From: Oenanthe sinensis
Lineage: Eukaryota > Streptophyta > Magnoliopsida > Apiales > Apiaceae
Assembly (NCBI GenBank): GCA_028671895.1
Contig: JAPMAC010000196.1
Coordinates: forward strand, 558,001-622,000
Length of the DNA stretch: 64,000 bases
Direction of reading: 5' to 3'
Shown: positions 44,203 to 56,085 of the stretch, piece by piece
Numbering within the stretch: the first letter of the stretch is position 1
Layout of the letters: the number at the start of each line of letters is the position of its first letter
Position numbers and translations under genes: made by a program
Notes under the pieces: model-generated
The model's input: only the letters and a program-made list of their open reading frames with translations
Database searches by the model: none
Told to the model about the DNA's origin: nothing

Positions 44203-47200
44203 ATGTGTCTTGCTGTGAAGATCAAATCAAAACAATGGATTATTGATAGGGGATGACTAGACACATGTGTGGAGACAAATCTCAATTTATCAGTCTCAAA
44301 CTTAAGAAAGGAGGAGGAGTAACTATTGGAGATAGCAAGTCCCTTCCTATTCTTGGTACAGGAAAAGTTGAAAATGATACTACTTCTATTAACAATGCCC
44401 AATTTGTAAAAGGTTTGAAATATAACTTACTTAGTGTGAGTCAATTGAATGATGATGGACATAGAATTGAATTTGATAAAGATAAATGTACTATTACTGT
44501 TAATACTAACCAAACTCCTCTAGTTACTAGAAGGGATGGAAATATATATATATATATACTAGACTTTGATTTGAAGAAAATAGCCTGCTATTTAGCTGCT
44601 ATAGACAGTGATCCATCCATATGAAAGAAGATTGGGTCATGCATACATGGATTTCTTAAATAGGTTGTCAAGCAAGAAGCTAGTAAGAGGACTACCTAAA
44701 TTGAAGTATGCTAAAACTGAAGTATGCCAGCATGTCAACTAGGCAAACAAATCAGAAGCACTCATAAGGCTAAAAAGGTGGTATCCACTTTGAGACCTCT
44801 AGAACTCTTGCATTTAGACCTCTTTGGTCTAGAAGCCTACAAAATCTTGGGAGGTAAACAGTATGGGTTTGTCATTTTTCATGATTACTCTAGGTTTACT
44901 TGGGTCGTATTTCTAAAAATTGAAGACTGTGCTTTTGGTGAGTTTGAGAAGCTAATCAAGTTGCTTAAGAACAAGCTTAAGAGAATACTTGTAGGTATTC
45001 AAAGTGATAGAGGTGGAGAATTTTAAAATGAATTCATTACTAATTGTGAAGAAAGAGGAATTACTCATGAATTCTCAGCTCCAAGGACTGTTAAGGAGTA
45101 TACTGAACTATTCGTTTGAAGTATATGACATTGTCTTTTGTAATGAGAATCTTGAATGCATATTTTAACACTGTTTGTATGTTATATATTGTTGACAATC
45201 TAGTATCAAATGGAATACCAGAAGATTAGATTGTCAGTGTCTATATATAATATAATAAATGTTCACAGTTTAAGTGGAGTTAAACAAACCACTGGAATGA
45301 CTAAAGTATTATTTGGAAATAATCTATCTTGATTATTGAATAAGACTTGTATGCTTTGTGTATATTGAACGGGATTAAAATATTATAATTGTTCTTCTAT
45401 TCTAACAATAAAGAAGAACTAAGATTCTATAATATTATTATTACTTAGGTTCTTAATCCGGATACATTTATTGACACTTGTATGCAATGCACATGTTTTG
45501 ATTCATATGTGATGTGATTTTTTGTTAATCACAATATTATGTTTTGGATAATGACATTGCATACAGAGTGGGATATTGACTATAAAAGAAAACCGTGTCC
45601 GAAAATATTCGGGTGATGATGTTCTCTTGAAAGCTCATAAAGATAATTATGCATTAGTCTTCCAAGCAGGTTTGTTCTTGCATAATTATAAGGTTGAGTG
45701 GATGATCAAGGATAAAAGATATTGATTAAATTAATTATCAGAAATTAATTTAATTAATGGACATTCGATATCTTAAACAAGGGGAATTTAATAAGAAAAT
45801 AATATTGGAGCCGAATTAAACAATTAAATTACGACATTAGGAGAGGTAGTGCAAATATTAATTATTTAGTGGATTGAATTAATATTTAATGACATTGGGC
45901 TTGATCCAGAATGTCATTGGAAGGCCCGACCTAATTATCCAGGATCTCTACTGTAGCCTATATATTCATTTTATTCTCTTCTAGCTACGTGTAGGAAACT
46001 AGGGTTTTTTTGAGCAGCCATTCAAGGAGGCAACCAAGAACTAGGGTTTCAAGATCTCAAAGTTAGAAGGGAGGCAACCTTGGGAGGATCGAAGGCCACA
46101 CTTCGCTCAAGGTGAATACAGGAATACAGTAGAAGACGTGGATTTGAATCACTTGCGCCGTAGCGATTAAGGTTAATTTTCTATTCAAACTCGTTCATTT
46201 GCATATCATAAAACACAGCATCATGATTCGATTGTCCCAACAAGGACACCAAAACATAATGGAGTTCTGGAATGCAAGAACATGTCATTAGAAGATACTT
46301 CTTGAACATTACTGTAGGAAAGCAAGCTACCAAGAAGTTTTTGGGCAGAAGTAGACAACATAGCCTGCATGTTCTGAACAGGGTGATAATTAGACCTATT
46401 TTGAACAAAACTCCATATAAGCAGCTGAGAAACAAAAGACCAAACATTTGATACTTCAAGGTCTTTGGATCCAAGTGTTTTGTGCTCAAAAAGTTTGAAA
46501 GAGATGGTAAATTCGATACCAAATCATATGAATCTATCTTTGTTGGTTATTCTTTAACTAGTCGTGCATATCGTGTTTATAATATAAAGAAGCATGTTGT
46601 TGAAGAATCTATTGATGTTGTCTTTAAAGAACCTAATAATGATCTTTCAAGAGATGATAGTGATGAAGATGCAGGTGTAAAAGATAATAAAGGGCAGAAA
46701 AAGAAAGCTGTTGCAGAATCTGGAAACAAGTAAGCTGAAATTCTAACAGAGCAAGCTACTACAGATCCTACTGCAACACATCCAGAAAGCCAACAAGATA
46801 AAATTCTATCTCAGCATACTGTTACTGAAGTCTCAGTTGATGATGCTATAGACAAACTCTCAAAACTATATCTAGGAGGGACACAAACTCCTATTATGAG
46901 GACTTCAGTATATATTCGAGTTGATCAAGAGAAAATAGCTCAACACAATCTACCAAAGTCAATAAGAGCAGTGAAGAACCACCCACCAGAACTAGTAATT
47001 GGTGACATAACAGATGGTATAAAAAAAAACGAGGAAAAGTAAATTTTTGTGCTTATGCTGCCTTCCTAGCTCAAGAGAAACCCGAAAATATTCAAGAAGC
47101 ACTCGAAGATGAGAATTGAACAATGGCCATGCAAGAAGAACTCAACCAGTTCAAAAGATATGATGTTTGGGAATTGGTTAAACCTCCAAAGAATGTCTCA

Positions 47201-48336
47201 GGGGAACCAAATAGGAATTCAAGAATAAGCTTGATGAAGAAGGAATAGTTACTCGTAATAAAGCAAGGCTGATTGCTCAAGGATACAACCAGCAAGAGGG
47301 AATCAACTTTGATCAGACTTATGCTCCTGTTGGTCATTTGGTATCCATCAGAATGTTACATGCCTATGCATGCTACAAGAAGAACAAGCTATTTCAGATG
47401 GATGTCAAAAATACATTTCTGAATGGCGTGTTAGAAGATGAAGTTTACGTAAAACAGCCTCCTGGATTCAAACATGAACAGTATCCAGATTATGTCTACA
47501 AGCTCAAGAAAGATCTTTATGGCTTAAAGCAAGCCCCAAGATCATGGTACAAGAGACTCAGTAAGTTTCTCATTAAGAATGGTTTTGTACGAGGTAAAAT
47601 CGATCCTACTCTATTTATAAAAACTCTTAATGGTGATATCTTAGTAGTTCAAATATACATAGATGATATTATTTTTGGATCTACTAATGATGCACTTTGT
47701 GTGTGGTTTTCTAAGTGTATGCATAGTGAGTTTAACATGAGCATGATGGGATAGCTCAATTACTTCTTGGGTCCTCAAATCAAGCAAACTAAAGATGGTA
47801 TCTATGTGCATCAAACCAAATATGTGAAAGAGCTGCTGAAAAGATTTGGATTTGAATTTGTCAAGCCAAAATCTACAGCAATGACTCAAAACAATAAGTT
47901 ATTTTTAGATGAATCACATAAAAGTGTGGAAATCACAAAATATAGAGGTATGATTGGATCCTTGTTATATTTAATTACCTGTAGACTTGATATCATGTAT
48001 AGTGTATGTGTTTGTGCTAGATTTCAACATAACCCTAATGAATCACACTTGAATGCTGTTAAAAGAATCTTTAAGTATCTAAGTGAAACTATTTCTCTTG
48101 GCTTGTTCTTTTCTATCACAAATGCATTTGATCTTGTGTGGTATAGTGATGCAGATTATGCAGGTTCACAAACTGATAGAAGGGTACAAGTGGTGTTTGT
48201 AATTTTCTTGGCTAAAGCCTAGTATGTTGGCAAAGCAAAAAGTAAAAATATGTGGCTCTATCTGCAACTAATGGAGAATATCTAGTTTCTGGAAGCTGCT
48301 GCTCTTAGATTTTGTGGATGATACAAACACTCAGAG
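44203..48336 (+). pseudogene. pol: pol of D, split by solo LTR F
   Basis: Opens after a T-rich tract (44181-44202) with MCLAVKIKSKQW. The protease site is damaged (IIDRG for the usual D-S-G, then a frameshift; RHMCGD resumes at 44256). The integrase finger (CPAC, about 44727) and core (HLDLFG, SDRGGEF at about 45003) are followed by a stop; LTR F interrupts at 45089-46242 inside the PRTP motif. It resumes with FVGYSLTSRAYRVYN (46517-46590), a linker, reverse transcriptase from about 47110 with intact YIDD (47656-47667) and RNase H (SDADYAG, about 48144). The RNase H end is cut near 48310-48336; TKPL is not found. About ten stops or frameshifts. Confidence 0.88.
45089..46242 (+). mobile_element. 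F: solo LTR of a fifth family (1154 bp) in D integrase
   Basis: Starts TGTTAAGGAGTA and ends TTGTCCCAACA, flanked by AGGAC at 45084-45088 and 46243-46247. No relative elsewhere in the window. TATA-like CCTATATATTC near 45957 suggests plus orientation. No coding content. Whether it belongs to copia or gypsy cannot be decided from the LTR alone. Confidence 0.9.
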
Positions 48337-48788
48337 ATTTCGGATGATGCAAACAAAATATGTTGAATTCCGAATTCTACATGTAGTTGCATATACTATT
48401 AATTCGTTGGATTGTAACTATTTGATTTAACATGATAAAATTATGTGCCTAATTTTTTACCATACGGTTATTTTAGAAATTTGATTTTATCAAATTATTC
48501 TCTGAATTAATTGATTACCCTGATTTTATGCATAATTTCATCATATTTTGTTTAAATTATGTGATATTTTTAGGGATGGGTAGATAATAATTTACTCTTA
48601 AATATTTCCCACAGAAATTATCAAAATATGGTACAGTATTTGGGCGAACTATTCGTATTACTCAGCAATTTTGAAGAGCAGTTCCTTTTACTCAGTTTGT
48701 GGGAATTCAATCATTCATTAGCCTTCGCTATCTCACTTTACCAAACCATCTCAAACTATATCTCTCTCTACACTGTGAAACCCTAGCC
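48337..48788 (+). other. D pol-ORF3 spacer with leader-like end
   Basis: Non-coding. The end resembles a plant 5' leader: CT-rich TATCTCTCTCTAC followed by AAACCCTAG and GCCATGG at the ORF3 start. No clear TATA box at the distance seen in A1 and A3. Confidence 0.5.
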
Positions 48789-50067
48789 ATGGCTAACACT
48801 CGACTTAAAAATCCATCTACGATGTCAAAAAAGAAAGGAAAGAATGTTATTGAGGAACTAGTTCATGTTGAGGTTGAATCTGAAGAAGACATGGATTCAC
48901 GGGATGAAGTAAGTGATGAAAACATCTCAGGCGATGAGATCTCTAGGTCTCCTTTGATGAAAAAGGCATGGATCGTTGTGAAGTTCACCTCCAAGTTTTT
49001 GAAATCCAACTACTACAAGTTCAATATCGGCCACAGATCCATCATTTTTGGTAAGCCTCTATCCTACATCCTTATGAAAAAGTCTCATATTGCTGAGCTG
49101 TTTGATAATATTAGGATACTTCCGGTTATTGATTTGCCCACTCAGTGTTACCCATCTTTGGTCCAAGAGCTTTATGTTAACCTAGTTCTTGAGGGTGAGG
49201 ACTATTATGTCAGTGATGTGAGGGGTCAACGAATTTGTCTAAATTCTACTATCTTAAATGGTATGGTTAAATTTAAAGGCTTATTTGATGTAGATTTCAT
49301 TCCTTGGGCTAAGAAAGGTCTTTTGGCTGTTGATAATTTGTCTAAGTTATAGCAATAAAGGTTGCTTAGGGCTGACAAGGACAGTGTGGATACTATCACA
49401 CCCACCACTGGACTACTTGACCCGTTAGCCCATCTTGTCTTTAAGATATGTAAGTCCAATCTTTGTCCACGGTTGGGTAATAGGCCAGTCATGTCATGTC
49501 AGAATATGTTGGTTTGTTCAATGATATTAGCTGGTAAGAAATTTTATTATGTTGATTTGATACTCAAGTCCATGTATGCTGATGTTAAGAAGAAAAAGGC
49601 AAGGCTGCCTTATGGGTTATTTTTGACAAAAGTGTTTAAGTATACTGGTGTGAAGCTGAATGATAGAGACATGGTGGAACTAAGTTATTGCTTTGATTCA
49701 GTTAACCTAGCTCAGTCTAGTTGGTCATGTTGGATGATGGTACAATAGCTAATATCCCTACACCTGCTCCTACTGTGGTTCAAGAGACATGTTCCAGCTT
49801 TCCTGATTCCTTCAAAGACTTAGGTCTGCTATATTTGATGCCATTGTTGACATCAAGAAAGAAGTGGTTAATCTCAGGGGTGAGATGCATATCATGAAGG
49901 ACATGGTTTCGTATCTGGTTAACAAGAATGGTTCTAAAATTGGTGTTGTTGTTGCTGCTGCTTCAACCTCTAGTGTTGTGAAGGCCACTGCTTTTGGTGA
50001 TGATGGTCCCCCTGATGCAGCTAAGGAGAAAGACAAGGACTCTACATTGGACTCTCCTTTTTTATAA
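48789..50067 (+). pseudogene. ORF3 (envelope-like ORF) of D
   Basis: I choose the ATG at 48789 (MANTRLKNPSTMSKKK), in a GCCATGGC context, over 48699 because of the leader-like sequence before it. Domains: a basic then acidic N-terminus (SKKKGKN, VESEEDMDS), the ORF3 core (WIVVKFTSKFLK, HIAELFDNI, LVQELYVNLV; 48955-49350), two stops at 49350-49358, then continued in the same frame (GLLDPLAHLVFKICK, LILKSMYADVKKKKARLPYG) to a frameshift near 49735, and a C-terminal helical part ending at 50067. It is shorter than ORF3 of A and B and lacks their C-terminal domain. Function unknown. Confidence 0.75.
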
Positions 50068-50413
50068 TTAACGGGGAGAATTTTCAAGATTTGAGGAACT
50101 AGGTTGGGATAATTTTATGCATGCTTTATGGACATGTTTAATTGTTATGTACTTAATCTTTTTATGTAATAGTTATGCAATACTTTTGCTACTACTCTTG
50201 CTGGTTAACTAGGGTTTGAATACTTGTGTTGGTTGATGCTAGTAATGCCCTTGTTTGGCATTTTAAGATATTATCCTTATTTCTGCAAATTATGTGCATG
50301 ATTAGTACTTGAACTTTATACTAAATGCCATGTAGTACTAACCCATTTTTGCAAGATGTATTAGATTAAGGAGGAGAAATTCTATCCTCCTGAAAATAGG
50401 TTTTGTAATCATC
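50068..50413 (+). other. D 3' untranslated region
   Basis: T-rich, without frames, between the ORF3 stop and the polypurine tract. Confidence 0.6.
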
Positions 50414-50427
50414 AAAAAGGGGGAGAT
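50414..50427 (+). other. Polypurine tract of D
   Basis: AAAAAGGGGGAGAT immediately before the 3' LTR start TGTAAACC. Confidence 0.88.
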
Positions 50428-51714
50428 TGTAAACCTTCTAATTTTGATGATCCCACATTCTAGTAAGCTAAATTGCTTGTACTGAATGTACATATGTTTA
50501 TATGCTTGTTGATTCACTATAGCTTACTATATTGCAAGTACTAATCATGTTTTGCAGGTCTCATAGTTAACAACATAACATCCTGCTATATATCTATTAT
50601 AGCGCTTGCTAAAATAGAATCCTACAGGATGCAGGTTTCTAGCCGTTGCACAACTGATTGTAATCTTGTGTAGGATTAATTTAATTGTACATTCAAATAA
50701 ATATTACATTTTAAAAATAATTCTAAGCTCATATTTTTTTATTAAAAACGTTTTACGAAACTTTAGGAAATGGTTAATTTGATTTCACTTGCCTTATTTA
50801 AAACACAACCACTTTCCCATCGTATGAATAATCAAAGGAGAATTAAAATTCAAATTTGATTTTATATCAGCTCCTTTGGTTATGTATATGAAATATTTCA
50901 TGATCCTCAAATCTTTACTTGCCTAAAATATTTTCATAGAGCCGTTGTATACTTTTATATATATACAGATTAAAGCTTTCATTCTTTGTGGTTACACACA
51001 TATTCTTACAACTCGTATTTTGAAAAGCTTTATTCTTCTCTAAATTCGAGCTTAGTTCTATATTGGAGATATAGTATTTAGAGAATATAGTTTAAGTTGT
51101 AAACACTTTCATTCGATTGTATTGTGCAAATTGTAATCTGTAATAACTAAGTGGCAAGGATTCTAGGTGTAGAACAAGAGAGTATTTGATTCAGTTGTAT
51201 TGTTTCTATATGACAAAGGATTTGAGGAACAGAAGGATTCAAGAATGGGACTCGAGAAAATCAAGGTTCAAGAATGGATTTCAAGGCAGAGAACAATAGT
51301 AAGCTTCAATCAGGCTACTCAGGATTGCTGAGATTGTAGCAAGCCACTGTAGTGATTAGAAACAGGGAGATATATTATTATTTTTGTAATTGGTTTATAA
51401 TTGGTTAATAATATATTCTCTTATCAGGTTGGTAAGAAACCAGGACGTAGACCATTAGACATAGGGGTCGAACCTGTGTAAATATCGTGTGCCTCCTTTA
51501 CATACTATTTGTAACTGTTCTTCCGCATTGCATTCATTCTAGCCTGCTATAATTCATTCTAGCCTACTATAATTATTTACATATTGAAAATAGTAAGCCA
51601 GTTTATTCAAGGCACAACAGACTGTTCACATTACAGTCAACTATAATTGGTTGGTAATATTTAATATTGGGTATAGTCAGCTAAAACACCTATTCACCCC
51701 CAGGTGCATTCACA
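50428..51714 (+). repeat. 3' LTR of D (1287 bp)
   Basis: Starts TGTAAACCTTC and ends GTGCATTCACA; matches 33779-35059 with many substitutions (the starts alone differ at several of the first 40 positions). Followed by the duplication CTTCA (51715-51719). Confidence 0.93.
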
Positions 51715-51719
51715 CTTCA

Positions 51720-52039
51720 CTTGTATAATTTTCCTGTCTTCAAATAATTACAATTTGACAACCTAAATTATACATCAGTTGATGACCTATATCAATCGAC
51801 TCTAGTATCAATCAATGAAAACATTATTAATTGATCTACGTCATATCAATTGAAGTATACTAAGTACTACTATGCTACCATCCATATTATCAGTTGATTC
51901 AAATAAATATTTAAACTAATAAATGGTTTCCTGATCAATTAATATATATACACATCATATCAATTTATCAGTTGCAATAAATAAAATTTCTATGATTCTA
52001 AGGTTAAGGTTATCATCAAATCTACATAGATTCCTAACA
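51720..52039 (-). repeat. A2 3' LTR, right part
   Basis: Continues the A2 LTR after D: CTTGTATAATTTTCCTGTC matches A1 at 8292-8312. Ends AGATTCCTAACA. Contains further, somewhat eroded ATCAATTGAT-type sites. Confidence 0.92.
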
Positions 52040-52053
52040 ATCTCCCCATATTC
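52040..52053 (-). other. Polypurine tract of A2
   Basis: The minus strand reads AATATGGGGAGAT next to the LTR start. Confidence 0.75.
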
Positions 52054-52205
52054 CTGTCTATGACATTAACATGCATAAATCTATTTGATGATAACAAAAC
52101 CCATAACTTGATTACATTCACATAGAATCATGAAATTTAAAAAGCACTTAAAGTTTAGAAGTACTAGTTGATTGAATTTTGCAATTTGCTCCACTCTTTT
52201 CAGGA

Positions 52206-54905
52206 CTTAATTCACTTCCTCTTCTTCTTTCTCTTCTCATCATTTTTTTAGTTGTCTCATGAATGAACCTCTCTGACTTTGCTTATATATATATATATCT
52301 GAGTCTCCGAGTTGCCTCATTAAATATATAATTTCTTGATCTGTAATTTTATCTAGATATTTACAAATTTTAAAGTACTTTTTTCTCTCCTTCAACATAT
52401 GTGAATATCATAGCATAAATAGGCTCCAGCGTCACAATTTTGACTTGAGACTCCAAAATCTTCAAAGGAGGATCAGGATCAACTTCTGCAGTCAATCTCC
52501 TTAGCTTTGTAATTTGATGTTGTAATTCATGAGCAACAGTGACATTTATCTTGTATCTCTTGTTGAGTAAAGAAAGAATAGTCTTCAAGGTGTTGTATCC
52601 CTTTCATTATCAGCCTTATTAGAAAAGTTACTTTGTGACCATCTTCATAGTCCAAACTCATGCACTTCTCATGATTTGAAGTTGCAGGATGAGTCTTGCA
52701 GTCAATCAGTCCCTTCCCACTTATTCTTGGTACTCCTTGCATCTCATACCATTCAAGAACAATCTCCTTATGATTTTTTGCACTAGTAACTCCTTGTACC
52801 TCCTTAGTAGTTGATTTTTCTTTCTAAGTACTTTTTTGAGGTGTTGCAACCTTCTTCTTAGCCATTGAGACTTTTCTCTTTAGTTTAGTAGGTTAGTCTA
52901 CAGTTGAATCTACTATGTTCCATTCCATCTGCATTTTCCTTGCTACCTCTTCATTCTCCTTTTCTCTTCTAGCAGCTTCTGAGATTCCTGAAACAATAGC
53001 TCCATGTAATAATTTTCCTCTTGTAGATCTTTCATTCTTTTTCTCTTCAACCATAATGCTTTCCTTTTTCTTCTCTTTTAAAATCTTTTATTTTTCTTGG
53101 AAAAATTTTTCTGTATGAAAATTAACTTCATTGACAGCTTTATTTACACTCTCATTCACAGCTTTGGTCTATGCAATGAACTCATCTAAATTTCCTGGTT
53201 GAGTAGCCTTGGTCACCAACTTAGTGTTTTGCTTTAACTGCTCAAATTGTCTACTTTCTTTTTCAATTAATTTCTCTATTTCCTTTTCTCTAGCAATTCT
53301 CCTAGCTTCCAAGTCATCATCAAACTTCTTTGCATCTATTCTTTTCTTCTCTAAATCATCCTTGGTTGATCTTGATTTTGATGATTGAACCTTGGTACTA
53401 GTTCCACCTATTTCCTTATTACTCCCACTTGCCCCAGTATCGGCTTTTGTAAACCTGCTACTACCAGCAGCTCCATTTCCATTTCCACCACCATTGTCAT
53501 CTTTTCCCTCTTGTCAGTATTCTCCCCTTTTTTGTTATCATCGATTGGAGGAGGTGGTGGCATCCTGTCAAGATATTTATGAAGAATTGAGGTATAAAGA
53601 ACTTGGCCTTTGATGATACATCCATTTTGGACTATATGAATACTCTCTTCTCCAAGTCAGTGAATTTTTTGGACTCCTTGCGAAGTTTGTCCTTCATCTG
53701 GCTTAGTATGTTCATGGGGAGTTTTTCATCCAACCTTCTTTCTAGAGTATCCTTGCTAGATGTGATAGATTCCTAAAGAATTTCTAATTCTCTTTTGACT
53801 CCTGTCACTGTCATCTTTTGAATCTTCAATCGATCTCTCATACAATGTGCATTTCTCCTTTGAGTGAGATCAGTAATTTCTACTTCCATCATTGCCCTCC
53901 TATATTGAGAAAGAATCTTATTTTCAGTAGCCTCTAGAGATCCCTCAATTATACTCATCCAAGGTTCTTCATCAGATGCATCCTCTAAATCTTCAGGTGC
54001 CATGTGGCTTACATCAGTTACATTGACTAGACTTTTCTTTAAATTCCTAGTCCTTTGATCTGTGTGCTCAATCCCCAATATTTGTTCTACATTCCTCTTA
54101 CTTGAAGTAGCTAAACTTTGGTACCTTGGATCAGGATAAACAAAGTTTCTCGGATCCAAGTCACCAACATCTACCTTTTCTTCTTCTACCACAACATCCT
54201 CCAACTTCTCAGCATCCTTATTCACTCCACTCCCACTTACTTCATTTGAATTAGGGATCCCCCTTATCTCCTATATTCCTTCCTCCTCAAACATCAATTT
54301 TATTCCTAGTTCCTGTACAAATAAGAGAATCTTTTGATCTCTCTCACTCATCTATCTATTTTGCATTAGGATCGCATCCTGGAACCTCACATCTCCCTCA
54401 CTCATATCTTGTGCACCTTCTAAGGTGCGGCCCTCATGTGTTTCACTCTCATTCCTGGAAGAAATAAGAATGACCTCACTCACTCCCTCTCCTTTTTTCA
54501 GGCTGTAATTCTGCATCTCACTCAACTCACTCAATCGTAGAAGTTTTTGTGCAACATCAATTGATTGAGTATCAATTGATATAGAGAAAATAGTAGTTGA
54601 TGTGTTTGGGACATCCATCGATTGATGCATAACCATCTATTGATCTTGAGTATCAATCGATGGCTTATCAGTCGATGGCTGAATATCAATTGATGAATGA
54701 ACATCAATTGATGAAGTGAAATAGTTGAAGAATTAATTTAAGAAGTAATATTTGAGACTACATTAGAAATGCAATCCTGAATTTCCAGGGAGGAAAAATC
54801 AGGAGTGAGTGTTGGCTTCTCCTAGAGTAACAAAAAAGAAAATTTAAAAATGTTTGATTGTCTATGAAGATAATTTTTGAAGAAATTTGATGTGGGGGTG
54901 AAAGA
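52206..54905 (-). pseudogene. ORF3 of A2, C-terminal two thirds
   Basis: Matches A1 ORF3 from about 13030 down to 8801 without the C1 insertion, so it shows what A1 looked like before it. On the minus strand: Ser-Ile-Asp array (54715-54557), acidic part (54636-53773, VGDLDPRNFVYPDPRYQ), Pro/Gly-rich part (53600-53400), an NLS-like KLKRKVSMAKKK (about 52895-52855), and the C-terminal domain (52742-52370). Many stops and frameshifts. A (TA)n run expanded at 52286-52299. It breaks off at 54905 against A3. Confidence 0.8.
54557..54715 (-). repeat. In-frame Ser-Ile-Asp array in A2 ORF3
   Basis: About nine ATCAATTGAT-type sites at the place equivalent to 12665-12835 of A1. Several have changed relative to A1 (for example AGTAGTTGATG for ATCAGTTGATG). 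Confidence 0.88.
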
Positions 54906-54979
54906 TATTAGGAATCTACATGTAATTTGATGATAATTTTAATCTTAGAATCACAGAAATTTCAAATGTTGTAACTGAT

Positions 54980-55460
54980 CAATTGTTATGAAGGTTATCA
55001 ATATCAATTGATCATAGAACAATTTATCAGTTGAAATGTTTATCTGAATCAACTGATAATATTGATTGTAGCATAGGAGTATTTAGTCTATTTCAATTGA
55101 TAAGGTGTAAGTCAAATGATATTATTTTCATCAATTGATCTTAGAGTCGATTGATATAGGTCATCAACTGATGTGTAACTTAGGCTGTCAAATTATAATT
55201 ATTTGAAGACAGAAAATTTATACAAGTGAAGGATGATCAGTTGATATTAAAGCATCAACAGATAGAAGATCAATTGAAGAAGCCAAGTCAAAGTATTGAA
55301 GACTATTAACTAATATGAAGACCCATCGATTGATAACAACTATCGATCATAAGCCATCGTTTATCAATCGATGGATATAAAGATCAATCGAAGAAGAACA
55401 TCAGTTGATGGATAAAAGGAAGAATCAATTGATATGCTTAATAGCAAATTATCAATTGAT
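54980..55460. repeat. ATCAATTGAT-type motif array in the A3 LTR
   Basis: Counterpart of 8057-8540 of A1 in the opposite orientation. It includes ATCAATTGAT, ATCAACTGAT, ATCAGTTGAT and ATCGATTGAT sites; individual sites interconvert between copies (A/G and C/T changes in the two central positions). Confidence 0.9.
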
Positions 55461-55640
55461 TGAGACAACACAAAAAGGCTATATGTCAGAGATCCAAAGG
55501 ACAAAAGCACACCCATAAAAGACAGTCTATAATGACTATGCAGACTCAAACATTAGCTGTCTTTCCAACCTTTTACCAAAATAGAAAAAGGCAAAAGGAA
55601 AGATAACTTTGAAACAATCCTAGAATAGGAATTGTAAAAC

Positions 55641-55665
55641 ACACTTGTGGTATATAAACAAGTGT
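55641..55665 (+). promoter_or_regulatory. TATA box inside an inverted repeat (A3 LTR)
   Basis: ACACTTGT (55641-55648), GGTATATAA, ACAAGTGT (55658-55665). It lies about 360 bases before the LTR end. Confidence 0.65.
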
Positions 55666-56027
55666 GATAGCATTAATAGAAAAAGAGTTAGAAAGAAAAG
55701 TTAGACAATATTTCTTGAATCAATTGTTCAGCCTTAGAGCACTTTATAAGAAAAGTTGATTTATTTTCTAATCTTGTAAAAACGAAGCTAGGTTTCATTA
55801 ACCTAGAAAAATTGAGCAAATATACACTGATGGAAAAACCAATCCATCGGTAATTTTAAAATATCTTTGTTTGATTTATTTTCAGTTTCATTTGTTCATA
55901 TATATATATATATTCTCTTAAACACTCAAACCTTAGGTATAATTATTAAAACACAAAAAGTTTTGATATATTTGTATTCAACCCCCCCCCCTTCTATAAA
56001 TATTTACATTTTTTGGGAAATAAAAAT

Positions 56028-56039
56028 TGGTATCAGAGC
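56028..56039 (+). other. Primer binding site of A3
   Basis: TGGTATCAGAGC followed by ATAGGC. Confidence 0.9.
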
Positions 56040-56085
56040 ATAGGCTTTTAACATACAGAAAGTTTAAAGATCAAGAATAGTCAAT

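Larger units (their letters stand above)
33779..51714 (+). mobile_element. D: complete family D Sirevirus-like element holding C3 and solo LTR F
   Basis: 5' LTR 33779-35059, primer site, gag, pol, ORF3, polypurine tract, 3' LTR 50428-51714, flanked by CTTCA at 33774-33778 and 51715-51719. After removal of C3 (6869 bp) and F (1154 bp) it is about 9.9 kb. It lies inside the A2 LTR. The two LTRs differ at many positions, and gag, pol and ORF3 are all broken, so the insertion is old, yet younger than A2. Confidence 0.95.
32960..54905 (-). mobile_element. A2: truncated family A element, its 3' LTR split by D
   Basis: 3' LTR in two parts (32960-33778 and 51720-52039), then polypurine tract and part of ORF3 (to 54905) on the minus strand. 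Upstream parts (ORF3 N-domain, pol, gag, 5' LTR) are absent; the sequence passes directly into the A3 5' LTR at 54906. The rest may lie beyond A3 outside the window, or be deleted. Confidence 0.88.
54906..56026 (+). repeat. 5' LTR of A3 (about 1121 bp)
   Basis: Begins TATTAGGAATCTACATG (TG lost) and ends GGGAAATAAAAA before the primer site. About 20 ATCAATTGAT-type sites lie between 54980 and 55460. TATATAAA sits inside the 8-bp inverted repeat 55641-55665. The 3' part has an expanded run of 10 C (55982-55991) where A1 and B have 5-8, and a (TA)n run at 55899-55912. Confidence 0.92.
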
